Source: Fennellomyces sp. T-0311 (lineage: Eukaryota > Mucoromycota > Mucoromycetes > Mucorales > Lichtheimiaceae). From it: a stretch of DNA of 26,846 nucleotides. Positions 19,369 through 26,846 of the stretch are shown here, piece by piece. The notes under the pieces are model-generated. The model ran no database searches. It saw only the letters and a list, made by a program, of their open reading frames with translations, and had not been told where the DNA came from. The stretch lies in assembly GCA_025266875.1 (NCBI GenBank), contig JALLLT010000120.1, forward strand, positions 1-26,846, read 5' to 3'. The translations under genes were made by a program, and so were the position numbers. The first letter of the stretch is position 1. Each line of letters starts with the position of its first letter.

Positions 19369-22300
19369 TTACTGATGTGTGCGCACGCGTTTGCTATATC
19401 TCTGTGCAGGTGTATCAACTTGTTTTCGCTTGTTGCGCTTAGGGTAACGTGAAGGTGTGTCTACCTGTGACCACGTGCGTGTTTGCTTACGCTTCTGCTG
19501 TTTTTGGGTAGTAGCATTTGCAGTTGTGCTGGCAGCTGTTGTAGCTTGCTCTGTTGGTTTATTCCCAACTCTTTCCCAGTACTTTGTAATCTCAAGCGGA
19601 CTGTTGAAGGACTCTGGTGGTTCCCAAGTATCGTCCGATGGACTGTAATCCTTCCATCTTACTCGGTACTCATACTTTCCCGGAGCTAGCTCGTTATGAT
19701 CTACGATGGACTGGATCGTGTAGTACTTTCCGTTTTTCTCATATGTTTCGGAAGTGTCAATTAATGCATCCTGTGAAAGGAGCTTGAGCTGTGATGGAGC
19801 ATAGTTGCGCGATGTGAGGAGTCCCTGTTCATCTCTAAGGACGTATGATCCTCCTTTGGTCTTCCTTACGACGGTATACGGTCCTTCATACTTTGGATCC
19901 ATTTTGTTGCGTCGTGTCTCATCTTTTACCATGACTTGGCTGCCCGGTGTATATTCTACAAGACGGTACTTTGCATTGTATTTGCCACTTTTCATGTCAG
20001 CTAATGCTTTGGTTCTCTCTGCTATTGCAGGGAATACAACTTCGGACATTACTTTGATTCTGTCCTGCAATTCCTCCTCGGTCATTCGCCGGGGGATGCT
20101 TTCTTTGCTGTAATCTCGGAATCCATTCATTGCTCTGTTGAACATGAGTGCGAATGGTGTGGAACCATGTCTGCTGGCTACTTTGTTATTGAGTGCCAGT
20201 TGCACAGGCTTGACATACAAATCCCAATCTTTGGTTGCACCTTGTACGTACTTGCGGATCACATTGATACATGTTTGCACGAACCGCTCAGCAACGCCAT
20301 TACCTCTGGGGTGATAAGGTGTGGATAACACGTGTTCAAAGCCTGAAGTTTCGCTTAACTTTTTCATTAAAGAGTTGACGAATTCAGTACCGTTGTCTGA
20401 CTGTAAGTAACGTGGAAAACCATAATCGCAGAAAGTGTCTATAACTGCTTTGACTACTGTGTCGGATGATTTATCCGGTATAGCATGTAGTACACAAAAG
20501 CGTGTGCAAATGTCGACCATAACTAGTAGATAGTTGTTTCCGCGATGGCTTGTTCCAAAACCTGACGCGAGATCGATTGCCCATTGATCTGATGGATAAA
20601 GTGCATGGATGGTCCGTACTGGATTATATCCTACTTTGCCGATATTGAATCGCTGGCATTGCGGGCAACTTTTAACAAGTGTGGTAGCCTCTTTATACAT
20701 ATTGTTCCATTTTACGCCATCGTTGTGTAACGATTTGACCATGGCTTCTGCTCCAAAATGACCAAATGCATGTGCTTTCGCCAACAATTGATGTCTATCC
20801 TGTTCTGGCGGTACAAAGTAGATCTCATTTGCATCTTCAGATGTTTCTGTATCCGTAAGTTGGTCATTAGGTAGGTTGATTTCCACCTGTTTGTTTTGCA
20901 GATCAGTGTTTACTGTGTTCGGAACTTTCATGTTTTTCTTATTCCGTGTGTTACGGTGCGCCACTCTGACCTTTTGCCTGTGTTCTTCTCCCCCCAGATC
21001 TTTTTCCGTGGGGAAAAGTCGAGATAATCGATCAGGCAAAATGTTGTCTAGCCCAGGCAGGTGTACGACTGTGAACTGATAGTCCATGATGACATCATAC
21101 CAGCGCAAGAGCATAGCACTTAACACTTTTGTAGTGTGCATGTAGGTCAGACTCTTGTGATCCGTGTATAACGTGAAAGGATTACCCCATAAATACTTAT
21201 GAAACTTCTTGAATGCATACACTACGGCAAGCAGTTCTAAAGTTGTGACGCTGTACGATTTTTCGCTCTTGGATAATGCGCGTGACATGAAAGCTATATG
21301 CTTCGTCTCGCCATCAATAAGCTGGTACAAGCAGGCTGATATGCCGCTTAGAGAGGCATCAGTTGCAACTGAATAAGGATAGCGTGTGTCAGGATAACAT
21401 AAAATTGGTGCTTCTAGAAGGAGACGTTTTAATGTGTCAAAGCATTGCTGTTCCTTCGTAGTCCAGTAAGGTTGAAGTGACCCTACGTTTCGTAACCTGT
21501 CCAGAGGTGCCATTAACGTGCTTGCCTTAGGAATTGACTCTCGAAAGTAGTTGAACACTCCTAAAACTCGTTGTATGTCTTTTCCTGTTTTAGGATACTC
21601 AAGGTCCTGTATGGTACTGACTTTGCGTTTGTCAAGTGTGATACCCTTTGCAGAAATGCAAAATCCAAGTAAGTAAATGCTACTTTGTGCAAAGTGCGAT
21701 TTCTCAGCATTGAGTTCCAGGTTTACTGCTGTCAAGCGTTCAATAACCTTGGTCACTACTCTAGCGTGTTCTTTCATGTCATTTTTTGTTGCAATGACGA
21801 GATCATTCACAAAATGCAGACATTCTGGGATATCACTAGTCAAGGCTGACAAGGTACGCTGCGCTACACTCGTGACGTGTGTCAATCCGAATCCACTTCC
21901 ACGGAACATAAGCTGTGGAAATCCGTCTACTTTGAATGCTGTTTTCATACGATGGCTGGGCAAAATTGGTAGTCGATTGAAACAAGCTTTACAGTCTAAC
22001 GACGTGTATAATTCGCTGCCTTGTAGCATGTGAAAAATATCCCGGATAAGGGGCAAAGGATGGCGGTCAGGTGCTACGACCAGGGCATTGAGGTGCCTCC
22101 AATCACAGACGGTCCTGATGGCTGTATAGTTACCTTCGGAATCTTTTTTCCTGGTAGTTAGGATGCTAGAATTCCAAGGGTTGTTAGGCGGTGCTGGTTC
22201 TACCACTCCATTCTGAATCCAAGTTCTGATTTGTCCATCAACTGCCTCTTTGCATGCTACCGGTATAGTGTATTGTCTTTTGCTCGACGTTACACCTTCA

Positions 22301-23766
22301 GGTGTATCAATGCGCACTACTGCTTCGGGCATGGGACAAAGAGCGCCAGGTGGTATACTCTGGTTGCGATCTAATGCAGGTTGTACAGTAGCGAAGAATT
22401 CCGCCCTTTGTGTAACTGTACCGGCAGGACTGTTGTTAGGTTCCGGTTCATCGTCAACTTCATCTTTTTCAGTTTTCTCCTTTTTCCATGAAGTTGCTAA
22501 ACCTGTAATGCCAATGCCTAATTTCGACATTAAGTCCAAACCGATGGTTACTGGTGTAGTACCATGCAAGTTCATGACAAAGAAGTCGTGTATATACGTT
22601 TTCTCATTATACTCAAGTTGTACGTTCTGCACTAAGCCAAGCAAGTCAGCTGTTGAATCTTTTTGTGCGAGAGACACTGTAATATTTTGTACTGCGTTTT
22701 TATTTAAAACTTTTACTGATTTTATTGACTTTAACTCTTCTACTAGAGCCGGTGAGAGAAAGGAACGGTTCGCCCCAGTATCCAGCAGAGCCAAGACTTG
22801 TCTAGTCTGTACGGTAATAGGAGTGTATAGTGAGTCATCAGTGTCTGTTTGCAGTGTACGGCATTTGTGTTTACCTGTTATATCCATATCCTGTAGCTGG
22901 CCTGGTAGAATTTCTTCTAGGATATTTCTATCCCTAGGCGAGGATGTAGATGTGGATGATGGTGTGGACGAAGGTGAGGATCTGACATGGACGGTGCGGT
23001 TGGTGACACGAGCAGCTTTGTTTGCTCGCGCATCCCTATATTCTTGACACTCGTGTCCTCGAATGTACGGAACTTTCTTGCAATACCTGCAGAGGTTGTA
23101 GTTCGTGTTGCTGTTGCTGCTTGATGCTACGGCGTTTGCCTGCTGCAGCACTGCTTCTCTCTGCTGCTGCAACACATGGCATTCTTTTGCAGAATGAGAT
23201 CCACGTGGATGCACTGGGCAATCACCATATTTACGCTGGTTAGCGTTTGGACGATGGCGCGAAGCAAGTGAGGATGAGGTATGCTCATGTTCTATACGGC
23301 GTTTACGCGTGTCTTGATTGCTATTTTGTTCATGGTGTTCACCAAGATTCTCCCCTAAGGTCGAAACAACAAGCTGCGCCACTTCAGCTATATCACTTGG
23401 CAGCTGGGCACCAAAGTGGCGAGTCAAAGTAGGGACAACCTTTTCACGGACGGCAGACGGCAAGGAACAAAGGTAGTCATAGGTGAGTTCAGGACCATTG
23501 GCACGGCCGGCTTGGTGGGCTAATTCTACCCATCTCTCCGTGTAGAGACGGATAGACTCATTCTTGCGGGGGCGAGTGTTGAACAACTCATGACGCTTGT
23601 GGAAGGTGTGATATGGGTTGTCATACTCTCGATGAATGGCTTGGACGGCTTGTCTCCAGGTCAGGTTCTTGTCAGCAAGCTCGCGGCGGCACCAAGACAC
23701 TTGGTTGCTATCCAGGCATGACCAAATCAGACGCTCCCAGTTGGCATCAAAGTCTAAACCATGCAT
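19369..23766 (-). CDS. Ty3-1 capsid-protease-RT-RNase H-integrase-chromodomain polyprotein (1,465 codons)
   Basis: Residues 1-150 are a Gag capsid region. Zinc motifs: C183-H186-H191-C196 and C226-C229-H238-C240. Aspartic protease LLDTGA near D329. RT about 495-710: first catalytic Asp in TSLDCKACF (D591), GFGLTH, and FVND at 652-655 where the family has YxDD. RNase H: D803, E844, D869. Integrase: HHCC (H999, H1003, C1034, C1037), D1065, D1124, E1160 (35 residues between the last two), GPY module at 1295-1297. Chromodomain about 1348-1398 (YRVRWKDYSPSDDTWEPPESF). The basic tail repeats QVDTP and RYxKR. The frame has no internal stop but begins after a TAG that separates it from the N-terminal Gag frame. 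The chromodomain would target integration to marked nucleosomes. N654 should disable RT. Confidence 0.95.
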   Translation of the reverse strand: MHGLDFDANWERLIWSCLDSNQVSWCRRELADKNLTWRQAVQAIHREYDNPYHTFHKRHELFNTRPRKNESIRLYTERWVELAHQAGRANGPELTYDYLCSLPSAVREKVVPTLTRHFGAQLPSDIAEVAQLVVSTLGENLGEHHEQNSNQDTRKRRIEHEHTSSSLASRHRPNANQRKYGDCPVHPRGSHSAKECHVLQQQREAVLQQANAVASSSNSNTNYNLCRYCKKVPYIRGHECQEYRDARANKAARVTNRTVHVRSSPSSTPSSTSTSSPRDRNILEEILPGQLQDMDITGKHKCRTLQTDTDDSLYTPITVQTRQVLALLDTGANRSFLSPALVEELKSIKSVKVLNKNAVQNITVSLAQKDSTADLLGLVQNVQLEYNEKTYIHDFFVMNLHGTTPVTIGLDLMSKLGIGITGLATSWKKEKTEKDEVDDEPEPNNSPAGTVTQRAEFFATVQPALDRNQSIPPGALCPMPEAVVRIDTPEGVTSSKRQYTIPVACKEAVDGQIRTWIQNGVVEPAPPNNPWNSSILTTRKKDSEGNYTAIRTVCDWRHLNALVVAPDRHPLPLIRDIFHMLQGSELYTSLDCKACFNRLPILPSHRMKTAFKVDGFPQLMFRGSGFGLTHVTSVAQRTLSALTSDIPECLHFVNDLVIATKNDMKEHARVVTKVIERLTAVNLELNAEKSHFAQSSIYLLGFCISAKGITLDKRKVSTIQDLEYPKTGKDIQRVLGVFNYFRESIPKASTLMAPLDRLRNVGSLQPYWTTKEQQCFDTLKRLLLEAPILCYPDTRYPYSVATDASLSGISACLYQLIDGETKHIAFMSRALSKSEKSYSVTTLELLAVVYAFKKFHKYLWGNPFTLYTDHKSLTYMHTTKVLSAMLLRWYDVIMDYQFTVVHLPGLDNILPDRLSRLFPTEKDLGGEEHRQKVRVAHRNTRNKKNMKVPNTVNTDLQNKQVEINLPNDQLTDTETSEDANEIYFVPPEQDRHQLLAKAHAFGHFGAEAMVKSLHNDGVKWNNMYKEATTLVKSCPQCQRFNIGKVGYNPVRTIHALYPSDQWAIDLASGFGTSHRGNNYLLVMVDICTRFCVLHAIPDKSSDTVVKAVIDTFCDYGFPRYLQSDNGTEFVNSLMKKLSETSGFEHVLSTPYHPRGNGVAERFVQTCINVIRKYVQGATKDWDLYVKPVQLALNNKVASRHGSTPFALMFNRAMNGFRDYSKESIPRRMTEEELQDRIKVMSEVVFPAIAERTKALADMKSGKYNAKYRLVEYTPGSQVMVKDETRRNKMDPKYEGPYTVVRKTKGGSYVLRDEQGLLTSRNYAPSQLKLLSQDALIDTSETYEKNGKYYTIQSIVDHNELAPGKYEYRVRWKDYSPSDDTWEPPESFNSPLEITKYWERVGNKPTEQATTAASTTANATTQKQQKRKQTRTWSQVDTPSRYPKRNKRKQVDTPAQRYSKRVRTHQ

Positions 23767-23772
23767 GCGGAG

Positions 23773-24381
23773 CTAGACTTCGAAAGCAGAGACAAAAGAC
23801 GCGACGGACTTGTGGACGGGACGGCTTGGATCTCGGATGACACTGCCTCTGATCTGCAAGGCAGGCATGTTATTGGGGACGGTGAGCTGCTGTTTAGGCT
23901 GCGAAGCCTGCAGGGCCTTGTGGATTGCCTGGTACGTCTGTAGTTCTTCCAGGGCTTCTTGCTGCTCGGCCTTCAAGGCCTGGCGTTTTTCCGCAATCTC
24001 GTTGCGGCTGTTGAAGTAGGCTTGAGCAGCCTGTTCGAGACGGTTTCTCAGAATTGCTTCTGAGTTGCCAGGTGTCAAAACCCTGTCGGCATAATAATTT
24101 TCCAGTGTCAAAACCTGGGCCTTTTTGGCCTTTGTGCCGGTTTCGGAAGAATCAGGTTCCGGATATGTTTCACTTCGTTCCGGTTCCTGTTCCTGGTTTC
24201 GTTCAGTCATGGCAACATCCTCGCTGCCGGTGGTCGTGGTTTGCTCGCTGGTTGCGGCAGGTACTTGGGCTTGACCTTCAGTAGGTGCGACTTGCTGCTG
24301 CTCAATTTGGCGAGTTTCCTCGGTGGCGTTGGCAGCGACAACGGCAGTGGTGGGCATGGTGTTCTTGACGTTCTTGACCAT
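23773..24381 (-). CDS. Ty3-1 N-terminal Gag frame ending at in-frame TAG (202 codons)
   Basis: The ATG at 24381 is 44 nt inside the 5' LTR. The protein is Thr/Gln/Glu-rich at first, then has a helical segment (RNRLEQAAQAYFNSRNEI) and RPVHKSVASFVSAFEV before TAG at 23773-23775. The next frame (ATG at 23766) is the same reading frame. Aligned by eye with Ty3-2 Gag (SVQECLDRFEDIVESYA), the TAG falls inside the conserved capsid N-terminus, not at a Gag/Pol boundary. That makes a nonsense mutation likelier than programmed readthrough, though readthrough would restore one continuous polyprotein. Confidence 0.85.
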   Translation of the reverse strand: MVKNVKNTMPTTAVVAANATEETRQIEQQQVAPTEGQAQVPAATSEQTTTTGSEDVAMTERNQEQEPERSETYPEPDSSETGTKAKKAQVLTLENYYADRVLTPGNSEAILRNRLEQAAQAYFNSRNEIAEKRQALKAEQQEALEELQTYQAIHKALQASQPKQQLTVPNNMPALQIRGSVIRDPSRPVHKSVASFVSAFEV

Positions 24382-24411
24382 CTTGACAAAGCTTGAAAGG
24401 TACGTGATAAT

Positions 24412-24425
24412 TCAACGAAAAAAAA
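24412..24425 (-). promoter_or_regulatory. Putative self-priming primer-binding site of Ty3-1
   Basis: On the minus strand the LTR is followed by T8 then CGTTGA. TTCGTTGA (complement at 24412-24419) is exactly complementary to TCAACGAA in the LTR (complement at 24472-24479), which starts 53 nt after the first base of the TATA box. No tRNA-type TGG site is present. Confidence 0.6.
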
Positions 24426-24825
24426 TGTGGTGAGAGAGTTATTAGAGATAGAATAGGTAACAAGAATAGAATTCGTTGAGAATCTGAATAATTGTATGTC
24501 CTTTATTATGGATGAACTCTCTCTCTTTTATATCTTTTACTGGAGATTCTAATATCCGTTCCTGGATAAATGATACTTGGTCGAGGACGTATCGGGTTGC
24601 GTTTTCATCTTACGTTTTACCGACGACGGCAGCTATCGACTCCGTGTACTCTGTGATAGGTGCATGTCCTGTAGAACATCATTCAGCTTCCTTGAAACTG
24701 GTGTAAGGTAATACCGTTCATATCTTAGTCATCAATACTCTTCCAGAGTGTTCGTCTGATGGAATGTGCTAGAATGGATGTTTGACCGATCTCCATTGTG
24801 TGCATACATGTAGTGGTTCACCACA
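24426..24825 (-). repeat. 5' LTR of Ty3-1 (400 bp)
   Basis: On the minus strand it runs TGTGGTGAACCACTACA ... CTCTCTCACCACA. TATAAAA lies at the complement of 24526-24532 and AATAAA at the complement of 24502-24507. It drives the gag-pol transcript and differs from the 3' LTR only at 24699. Confidence 0.95.
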
Positions 24826-26376
24826 CTATGTTATCCTCATCGGCTATTTCGACGATGTCCATCTGTAGCAGTCTTGCAAGTAAGGGCTCAGTAGCCTTGG
24901 CTTTTTTCACCTTTTTCAGGTACGTCCAGGTAGCAACGTAGTCACCCAATCCCTTCTTGTCCTTCAGCGTTTCCCAGGGTTCTTGGTGTTTTTCTAAGTG
25001 ATATATACTTGGCCAGTCAACTTTGGTAGATGTCTTCATTTTCAAAGCTTCATAATGAGAAGCGCTTTGATCAAACACCATCACAGCTGGCAGTGTACCG
25101 ACTTTGTTGAGAGGCATAAGGTGCGGCAAGTACAGATAGTCGTCGAATCCATGTGATGAATTATCTTGACAGTCGTTGTAGATTACTATCGGCCTCCGGA
25201 AAGTCGAGGCAGCTAGTAGGGCGTCTGTGGAACCGTGGAACCAATACTGATATGGATAAGGGCTTGATCCGCTGGACTGTGATGTGTTCCTGTCGTTCAG
25301 TGTTTCATACTCCAGTCTGAAATACAAGGCAGCGAAATCGTATACTGATCCAAGGCAGTAATAGTTCATGACCTCGTACACGTTGTCCAGTAGGTAACCG
25401 AGCATTTCCTTCTTGACTTTGTTATAGAGATTCTGATCTCCATATATAAGCTGTGCAAGTGACCGGTATCCGCAACGTCCATCGCTGATAATTTTCACCC
25501 TCTGTACTACATACTCCATTGGTATGCCTTTGCCGTTGTTTGAAGGAACAGGTCTAATAGGTTTCAGGTTATATTAGCATAAATCAATAATAATAGGTAA
25601 AAACTTACTGTCGCTTATTTTTTGTTCCAAAAAGATCCTCGTTGTCATTGCCAATCTGCTTCTTTGCCTTTTTGGAAGTTTTGTCGATAGCCTGCTTACT
25701 CTTGTCAGCGGTTAATTCAGCTTTCGGTTCTCTTTTGCGCTTTTTCTCCCGGTCGGCAACTTCTCCTTCATTGATGGTGTCGCGCAATGACCGGTTTCGT
25801 AACCCAATAGCCTTTGGTGGCCGCCCTTTGGGTATAACTGGAGCGGGAAGCACAAATTTTTGTAGTTTCACTGGTGTAAACCTATCCATAGCATCGTCGA
25901 GACTCTTTAAAAGATCTGCCTTTTGCTGCGAGGTTTCGCAGCCGGAAATCATTTGGTCGAGACAAATCCTTAGGGCATCGTACTGTTGGTTAATCCTGTT
26001 TTGCTCAGGATCAACAACGAGGCCTGCAATAGTATCAAAAACAGGGTCACGAGGAATGCGTGCTAGAATATAAGGTCAATACTGATTTCGAGTGGTTGCA
26101 AGAATAAAAAGTAGAAGCATACCTTTGGTATTAACCAATGTCCAACGTTTGTCGTATATCAAATGATCCACAGCTCCTGAAAGGTATTTCAATAGATCGT
26201 GCTTGCAAGGGAGCTTATAGTTTATGCGGATTTCACAATCACATTCAGACTTCTCCACCGTGCTTGGATCGAGTTTACATGCCTCGCTAATCTCGGATAT
26301 AGTCTTTCGAATTGCGTAATGGCAAATGTTGTTTTTTTTCGAGCATCGAAATAGCTTGCTTGGCCACAGGATCATG
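24826..26376 (-). pseudogene. Middle part of disrupted MULE-type gene: SWIM finger, basic linker, OTU-like cysteine protease
   Basis: Exons: 26376-26123, intron 26063-26122, 26062-25609, intron 25554-25608, 25553-24826. The first has a SWIM finger CDCEIRINYKLPCKH (CxCx9CxH, 26199-26243), as at the C-terminus of MULE transposases. The second has a helical region, PKGRPPKA and a Lys/Arg-rich tail. The third has an OTU-like protease: SDGRCGYRSLA with the candidate nucleophile Cys at 25472-25474, and SHYEAL with the candidate His at 25055-25057. The ATG at 25519 lies inside the spliced frame, so OTU is fused to SWIM rather than separate. An 8-T run at 26332-26339 needs one more base to keep frame with the upstream segment. 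The exon ends at the CTATG duplication of Ty3-1 and resumes at 18925. Confidence 0.75.
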
Positions 26377-26777
26377 TGTGGTGAGAGAGTTATAAGAAAT
26401 AGAATTGGTAACAAGAAATAGAATTCGTTGAGAATCTGAATAATTGTCTATCCTTTATTATGGATGAACTCTCTCTCTTTTATATCTTTTACTGGAGATT
26501 CTAATATCCGTTCCTGGATAAATGATACTTGGTCGAGGACGTATCGGGTTGCGTGTTCGTCTTATGTTTTACCGACGACGGCAGATATCGACTCCGTGTG
26601 CTCTGTGATAGGTGCATGTCCTGTAGAACATCATTCAGCTTCCTTGAAACCGGTGTAAGGTAATACCGTTCATATCTTAGTCATCAGTACCCTTCCAGAG
26701 TGTTCGTCTGATGGAATGTGCTAGAATGGATGTTTGACTGATCTCCATTGTGTCCATACATGTAGTGGTTCACCACA
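26377..26777 (-). repeat. Solo LTR of the Ty3-1 family (401 bp) inside the MULE gene
   Basis: TGTGGTGAGAG ... TTCACCACA with perfect 5-bp duplications TCATG (26372-26376 and 26778-26782). It is close to the Ty3-1 LTRs with scattered substitutions and one net base of extra length. It is in the same orientation as Ty3-1. Confidence 0.95.
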
Positions 26778-26846
26778 TCATGAACAATCCAATTTAATCC
26801 TTTTTCCCGAGAATATTCAAAGGATGCATTTTTGTCCTGTAAATAT
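26778..26846 (-). pseudogene. Upstream fragment of the disrupted MULE gene, running off the window
   Basis: On the minus strand the frame ending in GLNWIVHD is open to the window edge. When the solo LTR and one TCATG are removed it joins PVAKQAISMLEKK, followed by the SWIM exon after a 1-nt adjustment in the A8 run. The catalytic MULE core would be expected further right, outside this window. Confidence 0.55.

Larger units (their letters stand above)
18926..24825 (-). mobile_element. Full-length Ty3-type chromovirus retrotransposon Ty3-1 (5,900 bp)
   Basis: Two 400-bp LTRs flank gag and pol read on the minus strand, with perfect CTATG duplications outside. The LTRs differ at one position (C at 19199, T at 24699), implying a very recent insertion. 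A polypurine tract abuts the 3' LTR and a putative self-priming site abuts the 5' LTR. The order gag, protease, RT, RNase H, integrase, chromodomain places it among chromoviruses, close in design to Tf1/sushi elements. A TAG inside gag and a changed RT active site suggest this copy is defective. Confidence 0.96.

Noticed and set aside
22250..23047. 265-codon open frame on the + strand
   Set aside because: Antisense shadow of Ty3-1 protease and RT coding; no motif of its own.
23773..23775. Programmed readthrough of UAG between Gag and Pol
   Set aside because: The stop sits inside conserved capsid sequence by comparison with Ty3-2, not at a Gag/Pol junction; kept only as a minor alternative.
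1974..23775. Alternative genetic code explaining in-frame TAG/TGA
   Set aside because: TAG replaces Trp twice in hAT yet also serves as a normal terminator (4261-4263), and TGA is the natural stop at 17919-17921; simple nonsense mutations fit better.

Overview
The window looks like a transposon graveyard from a fungal genome. Spliceosomal introns are short (about 50-76 nt, GT..AG, one with a CTAAC-type branch site). The element mix (a Crypton with a GCR1_C-like domain, chromodomain Ty3 elements, MULEs with SWIM fingers) fits an early-diverging fungus, most likely Mucoromycota; the phylum is inferred from memory of families, not from a search. I see no ordinary housekeeping protein gene. The only host gene I can support is a tRNA-Phe(GAA) at 10053-10125.

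Layout. 257-4631: a complete but dead hAT transposon with 8-bp target duplication, 12-bp inverted ends, GC-rich subterminal repeats, two related hairpins in its 5' leader, a TATA box and a multi-exon transposase broken by two TAG codons and two frameshifts. 4742-5454: a 713-bp non-autonomous element with 26-bp inverted ends and TA duplication. 6452-9304 (minus): a Crypton tyrosine recombinase with one in-frame TGA just after the catalytic domain. 9300-11700: repeats, the tRNA, an LTR-like hairpin block and two solo LTRs with perfect 5-bp duplications. 12106-14231 (minus): a MULE transposase. 14236-17065: the 5' half of a Ty3-type element (LTR, gag, protease, start of RT) that stops abruptly inside RT. 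17033-17720: an array of GCACCAAAA-centred repeats. 17919-26846 (minus): a second MULE-type gene encoding SWIM finger, OTU-like cysteine protease, zinc ribbon and an RTC4-like domain, split by a complete Ty3 chromovirus (18926-24825, 400-bp LTRs differing at one site) and by a solo LTR of the same family (26377-26777).

The right half reads as nested insertions: MULE-2 possibly hit by Ty3-2, Ty3-2 possibly hit by the OTU/RTC4 MULE, and that MULE certainly hit twice by the Ty3-1 family. The most informative new observations are these. (1) In both Ty3 elements a 7-8 nt motif about 53 nt after the LTR TATA box is complementary to the bases just inside the LTR, with the two strands swapped between the elements; this is covariation evidence for Tf1-like self-priming. 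(2) The SWIM-OTU-RTC4-like fusion gene. (3) The paired structured hairpins in the hAT leader. (4) A very young Ty3 element that nevertheless has a lost RT catalytic Asp and a stop codon inside gag.
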